From the NCBI GenBank assembly GCA_028876695.1, contig JAGWRH010000308.1, positions 1 to 19,760 on the forward strand: a stretch of DNA of 19,760 bases, in the 5' to 3' direction. Source of the stretch: Acidobacteriota bacterium. GTDB taxonomy: Bacteria; Acidobacteriota; Terriglobia; Acidiferrales; UBA7541. A program made the position numbers and the translations under genes. The notes under the pieces are model-generated. The model saw only the letters and a list, made by a program, of their open reading frames with translations, did not search any database and was not told the origin of the DNA. This document shows positions 1 through 7,447 of the stretch, in pieces; position 1 is the stretch's first letter, and each line of letters starts with the position of its first letter.

Positions 1-1245
1 GCGCCTTCGGCGAGCGCGGCTGCGCCCTCCATCGAGATTCCCGCGGCGGAAACATCGCGAGTGAACAACGACGTTGCAGCCCCGGCACCCGTGGAATTTG
101 AAATTCCTGTTGCGCCGGTCGAGTCGCAGCCCGCCGCGCCCGCCGCCCAAACGCCCGCAGCGGCTCCGCCGCCTCAGGCAACCGTGGCGAGCCCTCCGCC
201 AGTGGCCGCTCCCGTCGAGGAAGTCGATCTCTCCGATGAGTGGGAGGCGATGTCGCAGGAAGTCGCCGAAGCGCCGAAAGCCTCTGCAGAGCCGGCGCAG
301 GAGGCCGCTGCCGAAACCGAGACTGAAGCCGCGTCTGAGGCTGAGGCTGAACCCGAGGCGAAAGAACCGGCGAAAATTCCGTTGGAGGCCGCGCCCGAGC
401 CAGCCGCGAGCGGCTCCGATACGACAGGAGACGCGGGAGAATCGCCGATCGAACTGGTGTTGGAAGAAACGCCCAGCGAGGCGAACGAAATCGAACTTGA
501 ACTCGCTCCTCAGCCTTCGAATGGCAACAGCGCCTCGGCAAAACCCAAAGATGCAGATGATTTCCTGAGTGAATTGAATGCCGAACTCGAGGAGATGGGC
601 GTGCCTTCGGCCCCAGCTCTCGAACCGGCGAAGCCGAACGCGGCGCCAGCGGCTCCCGCTCCGCCAAAAGAGACTGTTCGCGCGACATCAAAGCAGCCGG
701 CGCCGGCCGCGAGGATCACGCCCGCAAAGTCAGTTGAGCCGGTTGCGCCAGCAATGGCTGCTTCTAAATCCGCGCCGGAGCCATCGGCCGGGAGCTTGGA
801 CGAACTGGCGGAGGTCTTCCAGGAATTTCGCAGCGAACTCGGTGAAATGAACGACGAGGACGAGGATCTCGAGACGCATTACAACCTGGGAATTGCGTAC
901 CGCGAGATGGGCCTGCTCGAAGAGGCCATCGGCGAATTTCAGAAAGTCGCCCAGGCGGTGCAGCGAGGAAAACCGTTCGCGTATGCGATGAATTGCGCGG
1001 CCATGCTCGCGCTGTCGTTCATGGACAAGGGCGAGCCGAAAATCGCGGCGCTCTGGTACGAGCGAGCGCTGAAAACACCGGGCCTCGATCAGGAAGCCGT
1101 CCTCGCGCTGCGATACGATCTGGGGATTTCGCTCGAGTCCGCGGGCGAGTCGCAATCGGCGCTCGATAATTTCCGCCAGGTGTATGCGATGAATATCGAT
1201 TACCGCGATGTGGCGGACCGCATCGCCATGCTGCAGCAGCACTAA
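1..1245 (+). CDS. TPR-repeat protein with long Ala/Pro/Glu-rich linker, 3' part
   Basis: The reading frame is open from base 1 with no stop, so the gene starts outside the window; the GTG at 61 is only an in-frame codon. The visible part begins with about 270 residues of low-complexity sequence rich in Ala, Pro and Glu, probably disordered. It contains short acidic islands, for example DLSDEWEAMSQEV and DDFLSELNAELEEMG. The last 120 or so residues are helical TPR units (ETHYNLGIAYREMGLLEEAI, then LALSFMDKGEPKIAALWYERAL and LRYDLGISLESAGESQSALDNF). TPRs are protein-interaction scaffolds, so a scaffold role is likely, but the partner is unknown. Such architecture is common in acidobacterial and myxobacterial proteins linked to pili or motility; that link is family knowledge and nothing nearby confirms it. 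TAA stop at 1243-1245. Confidence 0.85.
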   Translation, partial: APSASAAAPSIEIPAAETSRVNNDVAAPAPVEFEIPVAPVESQPAAPAAQTPAAAPPPQATVASPPPVAAPVEEVDLSDEWEAMSQEVAEAPKASAEPAQEAAAETETEAASEAEAEPEAKEPAKIPLEAAPEPAASGSDTTGDAGESPIELVLEETPSEANEIELELAPQPSNGNSASAKPKDADDFLSELNAELEEMGVPSAPALEPAKPNAAPAAPAPPKETVRATSKQPAPAARITPAKSVEPVAPAMAASKSAPEPSAGSLDELAEVFQEFRSELGEMNDEDEDLETHYNLGIAYREMGLLEEAIGEFQKVAQAVQRGKPFAYAMNCAAMLALSFMDKGEPKIAALWYERALKTPGLDQEAVLALRYDLGISLESAGESQSALDNFRQVYAMNIDYRDVADRIAMLQQH

Positions 1246-1348
1246 GGTTGCGAGCCGCTCCCGCTCGAATCCCGGCGCAAGATCCGCCGCCGCGAATCCT
1301 TCAACGTCTGTTGCCACTCCGCCGCGAATCTCCCATAATTCCAGAACG

Positions 1349-1594
1349 ATGATGAGGCGCGCGATGGTGTTCGTTCTAGCCTTGCTCTGGCTCGCATTGG
1401 GACTGGCGCTGATTCTGACGCCGTGGCTCGAACTCTGGCAGACGAATTATTTCGTCTATACCTATCCAGCGGTGGGGCTGCTGATCAGGAGCCCTTACAT
1501 ACGAGGCGCTGTGAGCGGGCTGGGGGTTTTAGACGTGCTGCTGTCGCTCGAAGCGATTCGCCACTGGACTTCTGCCGTTGTTACCCGAAGCTAA
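1349..1594 (+). CDS. small two-helix membrane protein, unknown function
   Basis: An 81-residue protein starting at tandem ATG codons (1349 and 1352), with no clear Shine-Dalgarno sequence. It begins with a short basic stretch (MMRRAM) followed by a strongly hydrophobic helix (VFVLALLWLALGLALIL). A polar segment containing WQTNYFVYTYPA leads into a second hydrophobic stretch around GAVSGLGVLDVLLSLEA. This suggests an inner-membrane hairpin protein. Its 3' end overlaps the proposed TTG start of thiE by 17 bases, so the two are probably cotranscribed and perhaps translationally coupled. I do not recognise a family. The frame could extend upstream to 1208, but that part overlaps the preceding gene and is not protein-like. 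Confidence 0.6.
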   Translation: MMRRAMVFVLALLWLALGLALILTPWLELWQTNYFVYTYPAVGLLIRSPYIRGAVSGLGVLDVLLSLEAIRHWTSAVVTRS

Positions 1595-2285
1595 AAGCGC
1601 TCAAAACGCTGCGGTCACGCGGCCCATCGTGTGCTACGTCACCGATCGCAGAGCGCTCGAAGGCGAGAATCCTCAGGCCGCGCTCACTTCCTCGATTCGC
1701 GACGCGGTGGTCGCGGGTGTCGATTGGATTCAGATCCGCGAGAAGGACCTGTCGTCGCGCGATTTGCTGCACGTCGCGGCGTCGGCCGTGCGAGCGGCTG
1801 CCAAGCACCGCGAGGCCGAGCGGACAAGCGTAATCGTGAATGACCGCCTGGACGTGGCCCTGGCCGCAGGCGCAAGCGGCGTGCATCTCGGGGAGGAATC
1901 CATTCCCGCCGCGGAAGTGGTTCGCTGGTGCCGCAGTGGAAACGCTCCGGCGGGATTCCTGGTCGGCGTGTCGTGCCACAGCCTTAGCGATGCGCAAGTA
2001 GCCGAAGCAGTTGGAGCGAGTTACGTGATCTTTGGACCCGTGTTCGATACCCCATCGAAGCGCCCTTTCGGCGCGCCCCAGGGGACACAAAAGCTTCAGG
2101 AACTATCCAGCGCGGTACGCGTTCCGGTGATCGCCATAGGCGGAATCGATGAGAAGACTGCGGCGGACTGCTTGCGCGCCGGAGCGGCCGGAATCGCCGC
2201 CATTCGGCTGTTCCAAGAGCGGCGCGGCGCGGCGGAGTTGGCGAAACGGGTCGCGGCCCTGCATGCCCTCGGCGTGAGCGGTTAG
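1578..2285 (+). CDS. thiE: thiamine phosphate synthase
   Basis: Joins hydroxymethylpyrimidine diphosphate and hydroxyethylthiazole phosphate to make thiamine monophosphate in the cytoplasm. The 235-residue length fits the TIM-barrel family. Motifs in order: YVTDR (about 20-24), IQIREKDLSSR (51-61, pyrimidine and phosphate binding), VNDR (87-90), GVHLGEE (101-107), VGVSCHS (129-135), YVIFGPVFDTPSK (149-161) and AIGGI (186-190), which binds the thiazole phosphate. The start is uncertain: TTG at 1578 keeps the whole first beta strand, while GTG at 1629 would remove it. No other thiamine genes and no TPP riboswitch are visible nearby, so the gene seems to stand apart from the rest of the pathway. 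The related TenI family is possible but less likely given the intact QIREK and GPVF motifs. Confidence 0.92.
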   Translation: MLPEAKSAQNAAVTRPIVCYVTDRRALEGENPQAALTSSIRDAVVAGVDWIQIREKDLSSRDLLHVAASAVRAAAKHREAERTSVIVNDRLDVALAAGASGVHLGEESIPAAEVVRWCRSGNAPAGFLVGVSCHSLSDAQVAEAVGASYVIFGPVFDTPSKRPFGAPQGTQKLQELSSAVRVPVIAIGGIDEKTAADCLRAGAAGIAAIRLFQERRGAAELAKRVAALHALGVSG

Positions 2286-2290
2286 TCAGG

Positions 2291-3364
2291 TCAGGCGCTG
2301 AGCCAGCGGCCCACCGGTTGCCAGCTCTCGACGTGATCGCAAATCACCTTGATAACCGCCGTGATCGGAATTGCGAGCATCAGCCCCATGGCGCCCCACA
2401 GCCAGCCCCAAAACAGCAGCGAGACGGTGAGCGCCAGCGCATTCAGCCGCACGCGCCAGCCAACTAGCGCGGGCACCAGCAGGTTCGCGGCGATGATGTG
2501 GAAAAACGTAAGCATCGCGAAAATGCCAACGAACGGGCCGACGCTGTGAAATTGCTTTAGTCCGATCAGCAGCGGTGGCATCCACGACATCACCGCGCCG
2601 ATATACGGCACCATGTTGCACAAGCCGGAAATCAGCGCTACCAGAAACGGGAAGTCGATCCCAATTACGTAAAAAAATCCCCAGCTGGCGAGCACCAGCA
2701 GCAGGGCCACGAGCGCGCTCCCGGCCAGATAGCTTCGCAAAACGTGCGTTACATCGGCGAGAGTGTCTTTCGCCTGCGTGCGTTTCTCTATCGGGAATAA
2801 TTCCATGGTCGCGTGCCACACCTGGCGCTTCGCGGCCAGCATGAAGAAAACGAGAAACGGTATGAACGTGATTGCGAAGAGAAACGAATAGAGCGAACTC
2901 AATCGCCCCAGCAGCGCATCGCGCAGCGGACTCGAATCGGAGATCGTGAGAACGCGACCGGTGTGCGGCGCGGGCGGAGTAATTTCGGAGATATGCATCT
3001 CGAAGGCGTTCAGGCGCGATTCGACCGCCCCCACGGCCGCGCGCAGGGGCTCACGGTATTGCGGCCAGTCGCGGCCGAATTGGTCGAAGCGCGCAATCAG
3101 AGACCATCCCAGGCCAGCGAGCAGCGCGCCCGTAAGCAGCACGATCAGCAGGGCTCCGAGCGCCCGCGGGATGCGTAGGCGTTCGAGCCCACTCACCAGC
3201 GGGTCGAGAAAATACGCCAACAAAACCGCCGCCAAGATGGTTACGAGGACGGTCGAGGCCCAATAGCAAAACGCGATCACGATGCCGGCAGCGATGATCC
3301 GCGCGCTGACGGACCGCGTTACGACGCGGGTTTCGGTGGCGAGCACGGCTAAACCATAGCACAT
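2291..3364 (-). CDS. AI-2E family transporter (PerM/YdiK-like membrane protein)
   Basis: A 357-residue polytopic inner-membrane protein. The layout is that of the AI-2E transporter family (formerly UPF0118): two N-terminal helices around 20-55 and 65-90, a long soluble segment (about 95-150), then a cluster of helices to the C-terminus. Conserved-looking stretches are FLVFFMLA, the LRSYLAGSALVALLL helix, NMVPYIGAVMSWMPPLL and the final AMGLMLAIPITAVIKVI, all typical of the family. Members have been linked to autoinducer-2 export or Na+/H+ exchange; the substrate here cannot be read from sequence. The ATG at 3364 gives a full-length N-terminus; a GTG six codons later is an alternative. It converges on thiE with only 5 bases between the stops and diverges from glmM. 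Confidence 0.88.
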   Translation of the reverse strand: MCYGLAVLATETRVVTRSVSARIIAAGIVIAFCYWASTVLVTILAAVLLAYFLDPLVSGLERLRIPRALGALLIVLLTGALLAGLGWSLIARFDQFGRDWPQYREPLRAAVGAVESRLNAFEMHISEITPPAPHTGRVLTISDSSPLRDALLGRLSSLYSFLFAITFIPFLVFFMLAAKRQVWHATMELFPIEKRTQAKDTLADVTHVLRSYLAGSALVALLLVLASWGFFYVIGIDFPFLVALISGLCNMVPYIGAVMSWMPPLLIGLKQFHSVGPFVGIFAMLTFFHIIAANLLVPALVGWRVRLNALALTVSLLFWGWLWGAMGLMLAIPITAVIKVICDHVESWQPVGRWLSA

Positions 3365-3479
3365 CCGGCCGCAGCCGATGCGCCGCGTGTCCGCGCGTGC
3401 AATGTCGAATCGCCGCCGCGTCGCGCCCAGCTGGCGCGAAGAAAACTCGTCGGCGCCGGGAAAGTGCGGCGCGGGGTGG

Positions 3480-3488
3480 TGCTACAAT
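3480..3488 (+). promoter_or_regulatory. extended -10 promoter candidate for glmM
   Basis: TG-C-TACAAT lies 45 bases before the glmM ATG, in the 169-bp divergent region shared with the transporter gene. It matches an extended -10 (TGn plus five of six TATAAT positions). No convincing -35 sits 17 bases upstream, which is compatible with an extended -10 promoter. Confidence 0.4.
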
Positions 3489-3533
3489 CCTTCGTCCGCG
3501 CGATGCGCGGCCCGGATACACTGGATACGACGG

Positions 3534-4880
3534 ATGGGCAAACATCTCTTCGGCACCGACGGCATACGTGGCATCCCCGGCGAGCCTCCGCTCGACGACA
3601 GCACCTTGATCCGTGTTGGCATGGCCCTGGGAAAACATCTGTGGGCCGCGGGCGGCGCGGGGGCGCGCGTGCTGATTGGCCGCGACACCCGTGAATCGGG
3701 CCCGCATATTGCCCAGCAAATCGCCTGCGGGCTGGCTGCGGCAGGCGCCGAACCGGTGTCCGCCGGAGTGTTGACTACTCCCGGAGTCGCCTGGCTGGTG
3801 CACCGCGAGGGATTCTCCGCGGGAGTTGTGATCTCCGCGTCGCACAATCCCTATCACGATAACGGCGTGAAGCTGATCGCCTCCTCGGGCATGAAATTTC
3901 CAGACGCGGTCGAGGCCGATCTCGAACGTGTGATTCTCTCTTTGGACGCCCCAGCCTCGCTCCCGAAGGCGCCGGTTGGCGACGGTAAGAAGGCGCTTCA
4001 CAGCGATTACCTCGAAGGTCTGCGCGCCGCCGTTCTGCCCGGAGCCAATCTCGCGGGAATGAAGATCGTGGTCGATTGCGCAAACGGGGCCGCCAGCGAA
4101 CTGGCGCCGGAGTTGTTTCGCTCGCTCGGCGCGAGCGTCGTCGCGATCAATAACGCTCCTGATGGCCGCAATATCAACGCTGACTGCGGCTCTTTGCACC
4201 CGGAAACGATGCAGAAGCGCGTGGTGGATGAGCGCGCGGCAGTGGGCGTAGCGTTCGACGGAGACGCCGATCGAGCCATTTTCGCCTCCGGCTCGGGACG
4301 CATCGTGAATGGCGATGGCGTGCTGCTCGCCGCGGGACGCTACCTGCAATCGGCAGGCAAGCTGCGCGGCGGCGCAATTGTGGGCACCACCATGTCTAAC
4401 CTGGGACTCGAGCGAGCCCTCGAGAAAACCGGTCTAACGCTGGTTCGCGCGGCCGTCGGCGATCGCTACGTGCTGGAAGAAATGCTGCGGATCGGGGCGA
4501 ACTTGGGCGGAGAGCAATCCGGCCACATTCTGTTTCTCGACGACGCTACAACGGGCGACGGAATGCTGACCGCGGTAAAAGTAGTCTCGCTGGTGGCCGT
4601 CTGCGGCTCGCTCGATGCGCTCACCCGCGATTTAAAAGAGTTTCCGCAAAAGATCGTCAACGTGCGCGTCCGCTCCAAGCCGCCGTTGGAGGAGTTGTCC
4701 GGTGTTTCCCGTGCGCTGAAGGAAGCCGAAAAGGGGCTCGGCGATTCCGGACGCGTAGTGGTGCGCTACTCCGGCACGGAGCCGCTCGCGCGCGTGATGG
4801 TCGAAGCCGAACGCGCGGAGGATGTTCAGCACTGGGCGGATTCGCTCGCCGCCGCGTTGAAATCCGAAATCGGTGCGTAG
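3534..4880 (+). CDS. glmM: phosphoglucosamine mutase
   Basis: Interconverts glucosamine-6-phosphate and glucosamine-1-phosphate, the cytosolic step that feeds UDP-GlcNAc, peptidoglycan and LPS synthesis. The 448 residues match the usual family length. The N-terminus GTDGIRG (8-14) is diagnostic. The phosphoserine loop SASHNP lies at 101-106, with Ser103 as the expected catalytic serine. The Mg-binding loop DGDADR is at 242-247, the sugar-binding GEQSGH at 326-331 and the phosphate-binding RYSGTEPLAR at 411-420. All key residues are present. ATG 3534 is chosen because GKHLFGTDGIRG is the normal start of the family; the frame is open further upstream, but that translation is not conserved-looking. 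No glmS, glmU or folP partner is seen beside it. Confidence 0.97.
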   Translation: MGKHLFGTDGIRGIPGEPPLDDSTLIRVGMALGKHLWAAGGAGARVLIGRDTRESGPHIAQQIACGLAAAGAEPVSAGVLTTPGVAWLVHREGFSAGVVISASHNPYHDNGVKLIASSGMKFPDAVEADLERVILSLDAPASLPKAPVGDGKKALHSDYLEGLRAAVLPGANLAGMKIVVDCANGAASELAPELFRSLGASVVAINNAPDGRNINADCGSLHPETMQKRVVDERAAVGVAFDGDADRAIFASGSGRIVNGDGVLLAAGRYLQSAGKLRGGAIVGTTMSNLGLERALEKTGLTLVRAAVGDRYVLEEMLRIGANLGGEQSGHILFLDDATTGDGMLTAVKVVSLVAVCGSLDALTRDLKEFPQKIVNVRVRSKPPLEELSGVSRALKEAEKGLGDSGRVVVRYSGTEPLARVMVEAERAEDVQHWADSLAAALKSEIGA

Positions 4881-4887
4881 CGCCGCA

Positions 4888-4906
4888 CGGTATCCGATGG
4901 ATACCG
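4888..4906. repeat. perfect 8-bp inverted repeat after glmM
   Basis: CGGTATCC-GAT-GGATACCG begins 8 bases after the glmM stop. It could form a tight hairpin with a 3-base loop and protect or terminate the glmM transcript. No T-tract follows, so it is not a standard intrinsic terminator; a protein-binding operator is also possible. Confidence 0.5.
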
Positions 4907-5040
4907 CCTCCCTTGCGTGCATTCGGAATCCAGGTGGCAGGCCGGCCGCGTAATCTTCCAAAGAATGTAGGTACACACCGGATGAATTCTGAGAAAGTGG
5001 ATACGGTATGAAGTTTCGGCGTAGCGTTCCTCTTCGCTTT

Positions 5041-5221
5041 CCCCTAAGTGTCTAACGAACAATGTGCTAAGCGGGCCTCGATCAATTTCCCAACATGGCA
5101 CGGCGCGTGCAAAAGATTGCCCGACTGTCTCTTGGCACCCGGGGTGGTAGCCGGTTCTGTCGCGCCTGAACCGGGCTTAGGGGTGGGGACACGTATGGGG
5201 GCCTGGGTGGGCCCCCTTTTT
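5041..5221 (+). ncRNA. structured intergenic stretch ending in a terminator, possible small RNA
   Basis: Part of the 472-bp gap between glmM and the DUF2339 gene, where no reading frame looks protein-like. It holds a 5-bp hairpin at 5098-5110 (GCACG-GCG-CGTGC), a 7-bp perfect hairpin at 5151-5174 (CCGGTTC with a 10-base loop) and a strong intrinsic terminator at 5197-5221. A promoter for the next gene lies after the terminator. The structured part is therefore either the far 3' end of the glmM transcript or a separate small RNA. The 5' end is arbitrary because I find no convincing promoter. It does not match SRP RNA, tmRNA or RNase P cores that I can recognise. Confidence 0.25.
5197..5221 (+). 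terminator. intrinsic terminator upstream of the DUF2339 gene
   Basis: GGGGGCC, loop TGGGTG, GGCCCCC, then TTTTT. A perfect 7-bp GC stem with a 5-base T-tract reading rightward. It would end glmM read-through or a small RNA before the next promoter at 5298. Confidence 0.8.
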
Positions 5222-5297
5222 AGTTTCACCTCGATTCCCCTTCCATATCTCGCCGCAGCAGCTCGTTTCCACTCCGAAACTCGATGCCAGACCAGCG

Positions 5298-5326
5298 TTG
5301 TCGCTCGCTGGCGCGTGTGCTGTAAT
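5298..5326 (+). promoter_or_regulatory. sigma70-like promoter for the DUF2339 gene
   Basis: TTGTCG, 17-base spacer, TGTAAT (four of six and five of six consensus positions), ending 26 bases before the ATG at 5353. A 6-bp inverted repeat (CCAGCG...CGCTGG, 5292-5311) overlaps the -35 box and could be an operator. Confidence 0.5.
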
Positions 5327-5352
5327 GGCCAAAGCGGCTGGACACCTCTCTT

Positions 5353-7293
5353 ATGCAATCAGGATGGGAACTTCTGGTCTTCCTGGCCGTTGTGGCTTTC
5401 TTTGCCGGGCCGATCCTGGCGATCATCGCGCTGGCGCGCATCTCCGCGTTGCGCGGCGAAGCGGAACAGGTGCGCCGGCTCACGTCTCGGGTTTTCGAAT
5501 TGGAGCAGCGCGCCGCGAGTCTCGGCGCTAAGCACGATTCACCCGTCACTCCCGGACAACAAGCTCACGCTGCCGGCACGATAGCTCCGCAGCCCCAGCC
5601 GAGCGAAATCGCGCCCATTCACTGGCCAATTTCTACGCCGCCGCGGGTTGCGGCGCAGAATCCGGCGCCGACTTTGCACACGCCTGTGGCCGCGCATCGG
5701 CCATCCGCTGCAGCGTCCGCCAGTGAGCGGGGCCACACCGACGTGGAAGCGGTTCTCGGCGGCAAGTGGCTGTATTACCTCGGCATTCTCGCGCTGATTT
5801 TTGCCGTGGCGTTCTTTCTGAAATACGCGTTTGACAGCGCCTGGATCGGCCCGAGCGGCCGGATGGGCATCGGGATCGTGATCGGCGGCGCGATGTTTCC
5901 CCTGAGCGATTGGCTGCTGCATCGAGGCTACCGCTACTTTTCGGAGGGGATCACGGGGTTCGGCGCGGCGATTTTATACCTTTCGATATGGTCCGGCTGG
6001 CATTACTTCGCGCTTTTTTCTCAACCCGCCGCGTTCTCGCTGATGATTGTGATCACCGCGCTCGCGGCGGTCGTCGCCATCCTCAGAAACTCGCAGCGAA
6101 TCGCATTCGTCGCGCTTGCTGGCGGCGCGCTTACGCCATTTCTCGCCAGCACAGGCGAGAACGCGGAACTCACGCTCTTCCTGTATCTCTTGATTCTCGG
6201 TGCCGGGATGCTGGCGATTTGCTGGGCGAAAGACTGGAAATGGCTTCCGCCGCTGCAATTCGCCGCCACGCTGATTTATTTCTGGGGCTGGTACGCAAAT
6301 TTCTACGCGGTATACGAGATGGGGACCACGCTCGTATTCGCGGCGATCTTCTTCGCTTTGTTCGCGGCGCTTCCGGCCCTGCGCGGCACCCGCGAGGGCC
6401 AACTCTCGCCCGCCGAAGTTGCGATTGTAATCGCCAACGCCGTGCAATTCCTCGTCGCTCTGCGCTTCATCCTCTGGCCCGAATATCGCTGGTGGCTTGC
6501 CTTCGCGGTGCTGGCGCTTGCGGCGGCTCACGTGCTGGCCGAGCGCGTGCTGCCGGAGAAGACCGGGAACAACGTGCGCGTGGCGCGGACGCTCTATGCC
6601 GGCCTGGCGCTGATGTTCGCAACGGTCGCTATTCCCATCCTGCTCGACGACCAATTGATCACCATCGCCTGGGCCGTGGAAGGCGCGGCGCTCGTGTGGA
6701 GCGGACTGCGAGTGCGGTCGCTCGCCTTGCGGGCCACCGGAATCCTCCTGCTGGCCGTCGCCGCGATACGCCTGGCGGCCTTTCCCATTGCGGCCGGAGG
6801 CACGCTGTTGCTGAACGCGCGCTTCCTCACCATGGCGGTCTGCGCCGCGTGTTTTTTGGCTGCGTTCGGTTTGGCCTCGCGGTCCAAGGCCGAACTGCGT
6901 GGTCCGGAAATGCACATCTATTACGTGATCGCTATCGTTGCGAACGTGTTGTTCCTCGCCGCGCTCTCGCTCGAAATTTGGGATTTTTACGGACGCACGC
7001 CGTCGATCGCACTCGATCGCTCGCTGGCGCAAAATCTGGCGCTCTCGGTACTGTGGCTCGTGTACGCAATTCTGCTGCTGGTGGGCGGCGTCATCCGGAA
7101 ATCGGCGGTGGCGCGCTGGCAGGCGCTGGCGCTGCTCGGTGTGGTCGTGGTGAAAGTGTTCTTCTTCGACCTGTCGTTCCTGGCGCGATTCTATCGAATC
7201 GTTTCCTTTTTCCTGCTGGGACTGGCTTTGCTCCTGGTGTCGTTTTTCTATCAACGGCGCTCGGCCTCGCGCGCAGGCGACAAGGCGTCCTGA
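5353..7293 (+). CDS. DUF2339 domain polytopic membrane protein
   Basis: A 646-residue inner-membrane protein. Residues 5-30 form an N-terminal membrane helix (ELLVFLAVVAFFAGPILAII). A short coiled-coil-like stretch follows (about 32-60, LRGEAEQVRRLTSRVFELEQ), then an Ala/Pro-rich linker to about residue 130. From GGKWLYYLGILALIFAVAFF onward there is a long run of hydrophobic helices to the C-terminus. The motif pattern GGKW-LYYLGIL, FLKYAFDS and RMGIGIVIGGAMF is typical of the DUF2339 family (predicted membrane proteins of unknown function). The last helix ends in a basic tail (YQRRSASRAGDKAS). No Shine-Dalgarno is obvious before ATG 5353. Function is unknown; some homologues sit near cell-envelope genes, but nothing here supports a specific role. 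Confidence 0.9.
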   Translation: MQSGWELLVFLAVVAFFAGPILAIIALARISALRGEAEQVRRLTSRVFELEQRAASLGAKHDSPVTPGQQAHAAGTIAPQPQPSEIAPIHWPISTPPRVAAQNPAPTLHTPVAAHRPSAAASASERGHTDVEAVLGGKWLYYLGILALIFAVAFFLKYAFDSAWIGPSGRMGIGIVIGGAMFPLSDWLLHRGYRYFSEGITGFGAAILYLSIWSGWHYFALFSQPAAFSLMIVITALAAVVAILRNSQRIAFVALAGGALTPFLASTGENAELTLFLYLLILGAGMLAICWAKDWKWLPPLQFAATLIYFWGWYANFYAVYEMGTTLVFAAIFFALFAALPALRGTREGQLSPAEVAIVIANAVQFLVALRFILWPEYRWWLAFAVLALAAAHVLAERVLPEKTGNNVRVARTLYAGLALMFATVAIPILLDDQLITIAWAVEGAALVWSGLRVRSLALRATGILLLAVAAIRLAAFPIAAGGTLLLNARFLTMAVCAACFLAAFGLASRSKAELRGPEMHIYYVIAIVANVLFLAALSLEIWDFYGRTPSIALDRSLAQNLALSVLWLVYAILLLVGGVIRKSAVARWQALALLGVVVVKVFFFDLSFLARFYRIVSFFLLGLALLLVSFFYQRRSASRAGDKAS

Positions 7294-7386
7294 GGTCGCG
7301 CTCGTCGCAGCTTTGGTGATACCGCCAGCATTCGACTGGTCGAAAAGCGCGGCGCACGTCCTACGTATGATTCAACGTGACCAAAT

Positions 7387-7426
7387 AAAAAGGGGCGCGC
7401 CCGGATCGAGAGCGCCCTTTGTTTTT
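7387..7426. terminator. bidirectional intrinsic terminator
   Basis: The stem GGGCGC (7393-7398) pairs with GCGCCC (7412-7417), extended by AA/TT and a G-T pair. AAAAA precedes it and TTTGTTTTT follows, so each strand has a U-tract after the stem. It lies between the convergent DUF2339 gene and nrdJ and serves both. Confidence 0.85.
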
Positions 7427-7447
7427 CAAGATTAAAGTTTCAGCCGA

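Noticed and set aside
1255..1285. tRNA T-arm-like CTCGAATCCC
   Set aside because: The flanking bases do not form the 5-bp T stem, and no acceptor, D or anticodon arms surround it.
1287..1330. Direct repeat CCGCCGCGAATC at 1287-1298 and 1319-1330
   Set aside because: Two 12-base copies 32 bases apart in a GC-rich spacer; chance or local slippage is enough, and there is no third copy.
1246..1577. TPP riboswitch upstream of thiE
   Set aside because: No CTGAGA-type or ACCTGATC-type thi-box core found; the space is occupied by the preceding small gene.
3051..4349. 432-codon leftward frame across glmM and the transporter
   Set aside because: Shadow of glmM and of the transporter; no recognisable protein features.
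5910..7319. Long open frames overlapping the DUF2339 gene in other frames and strands (for example 5910-7319 rightward, 5974-7254 leftward)
   Set aside because: The translations are Arg/Gly/His-rich without domain patterns, typical of high-GC shadows, while the 5353-7293 frame has clear membrane helices.
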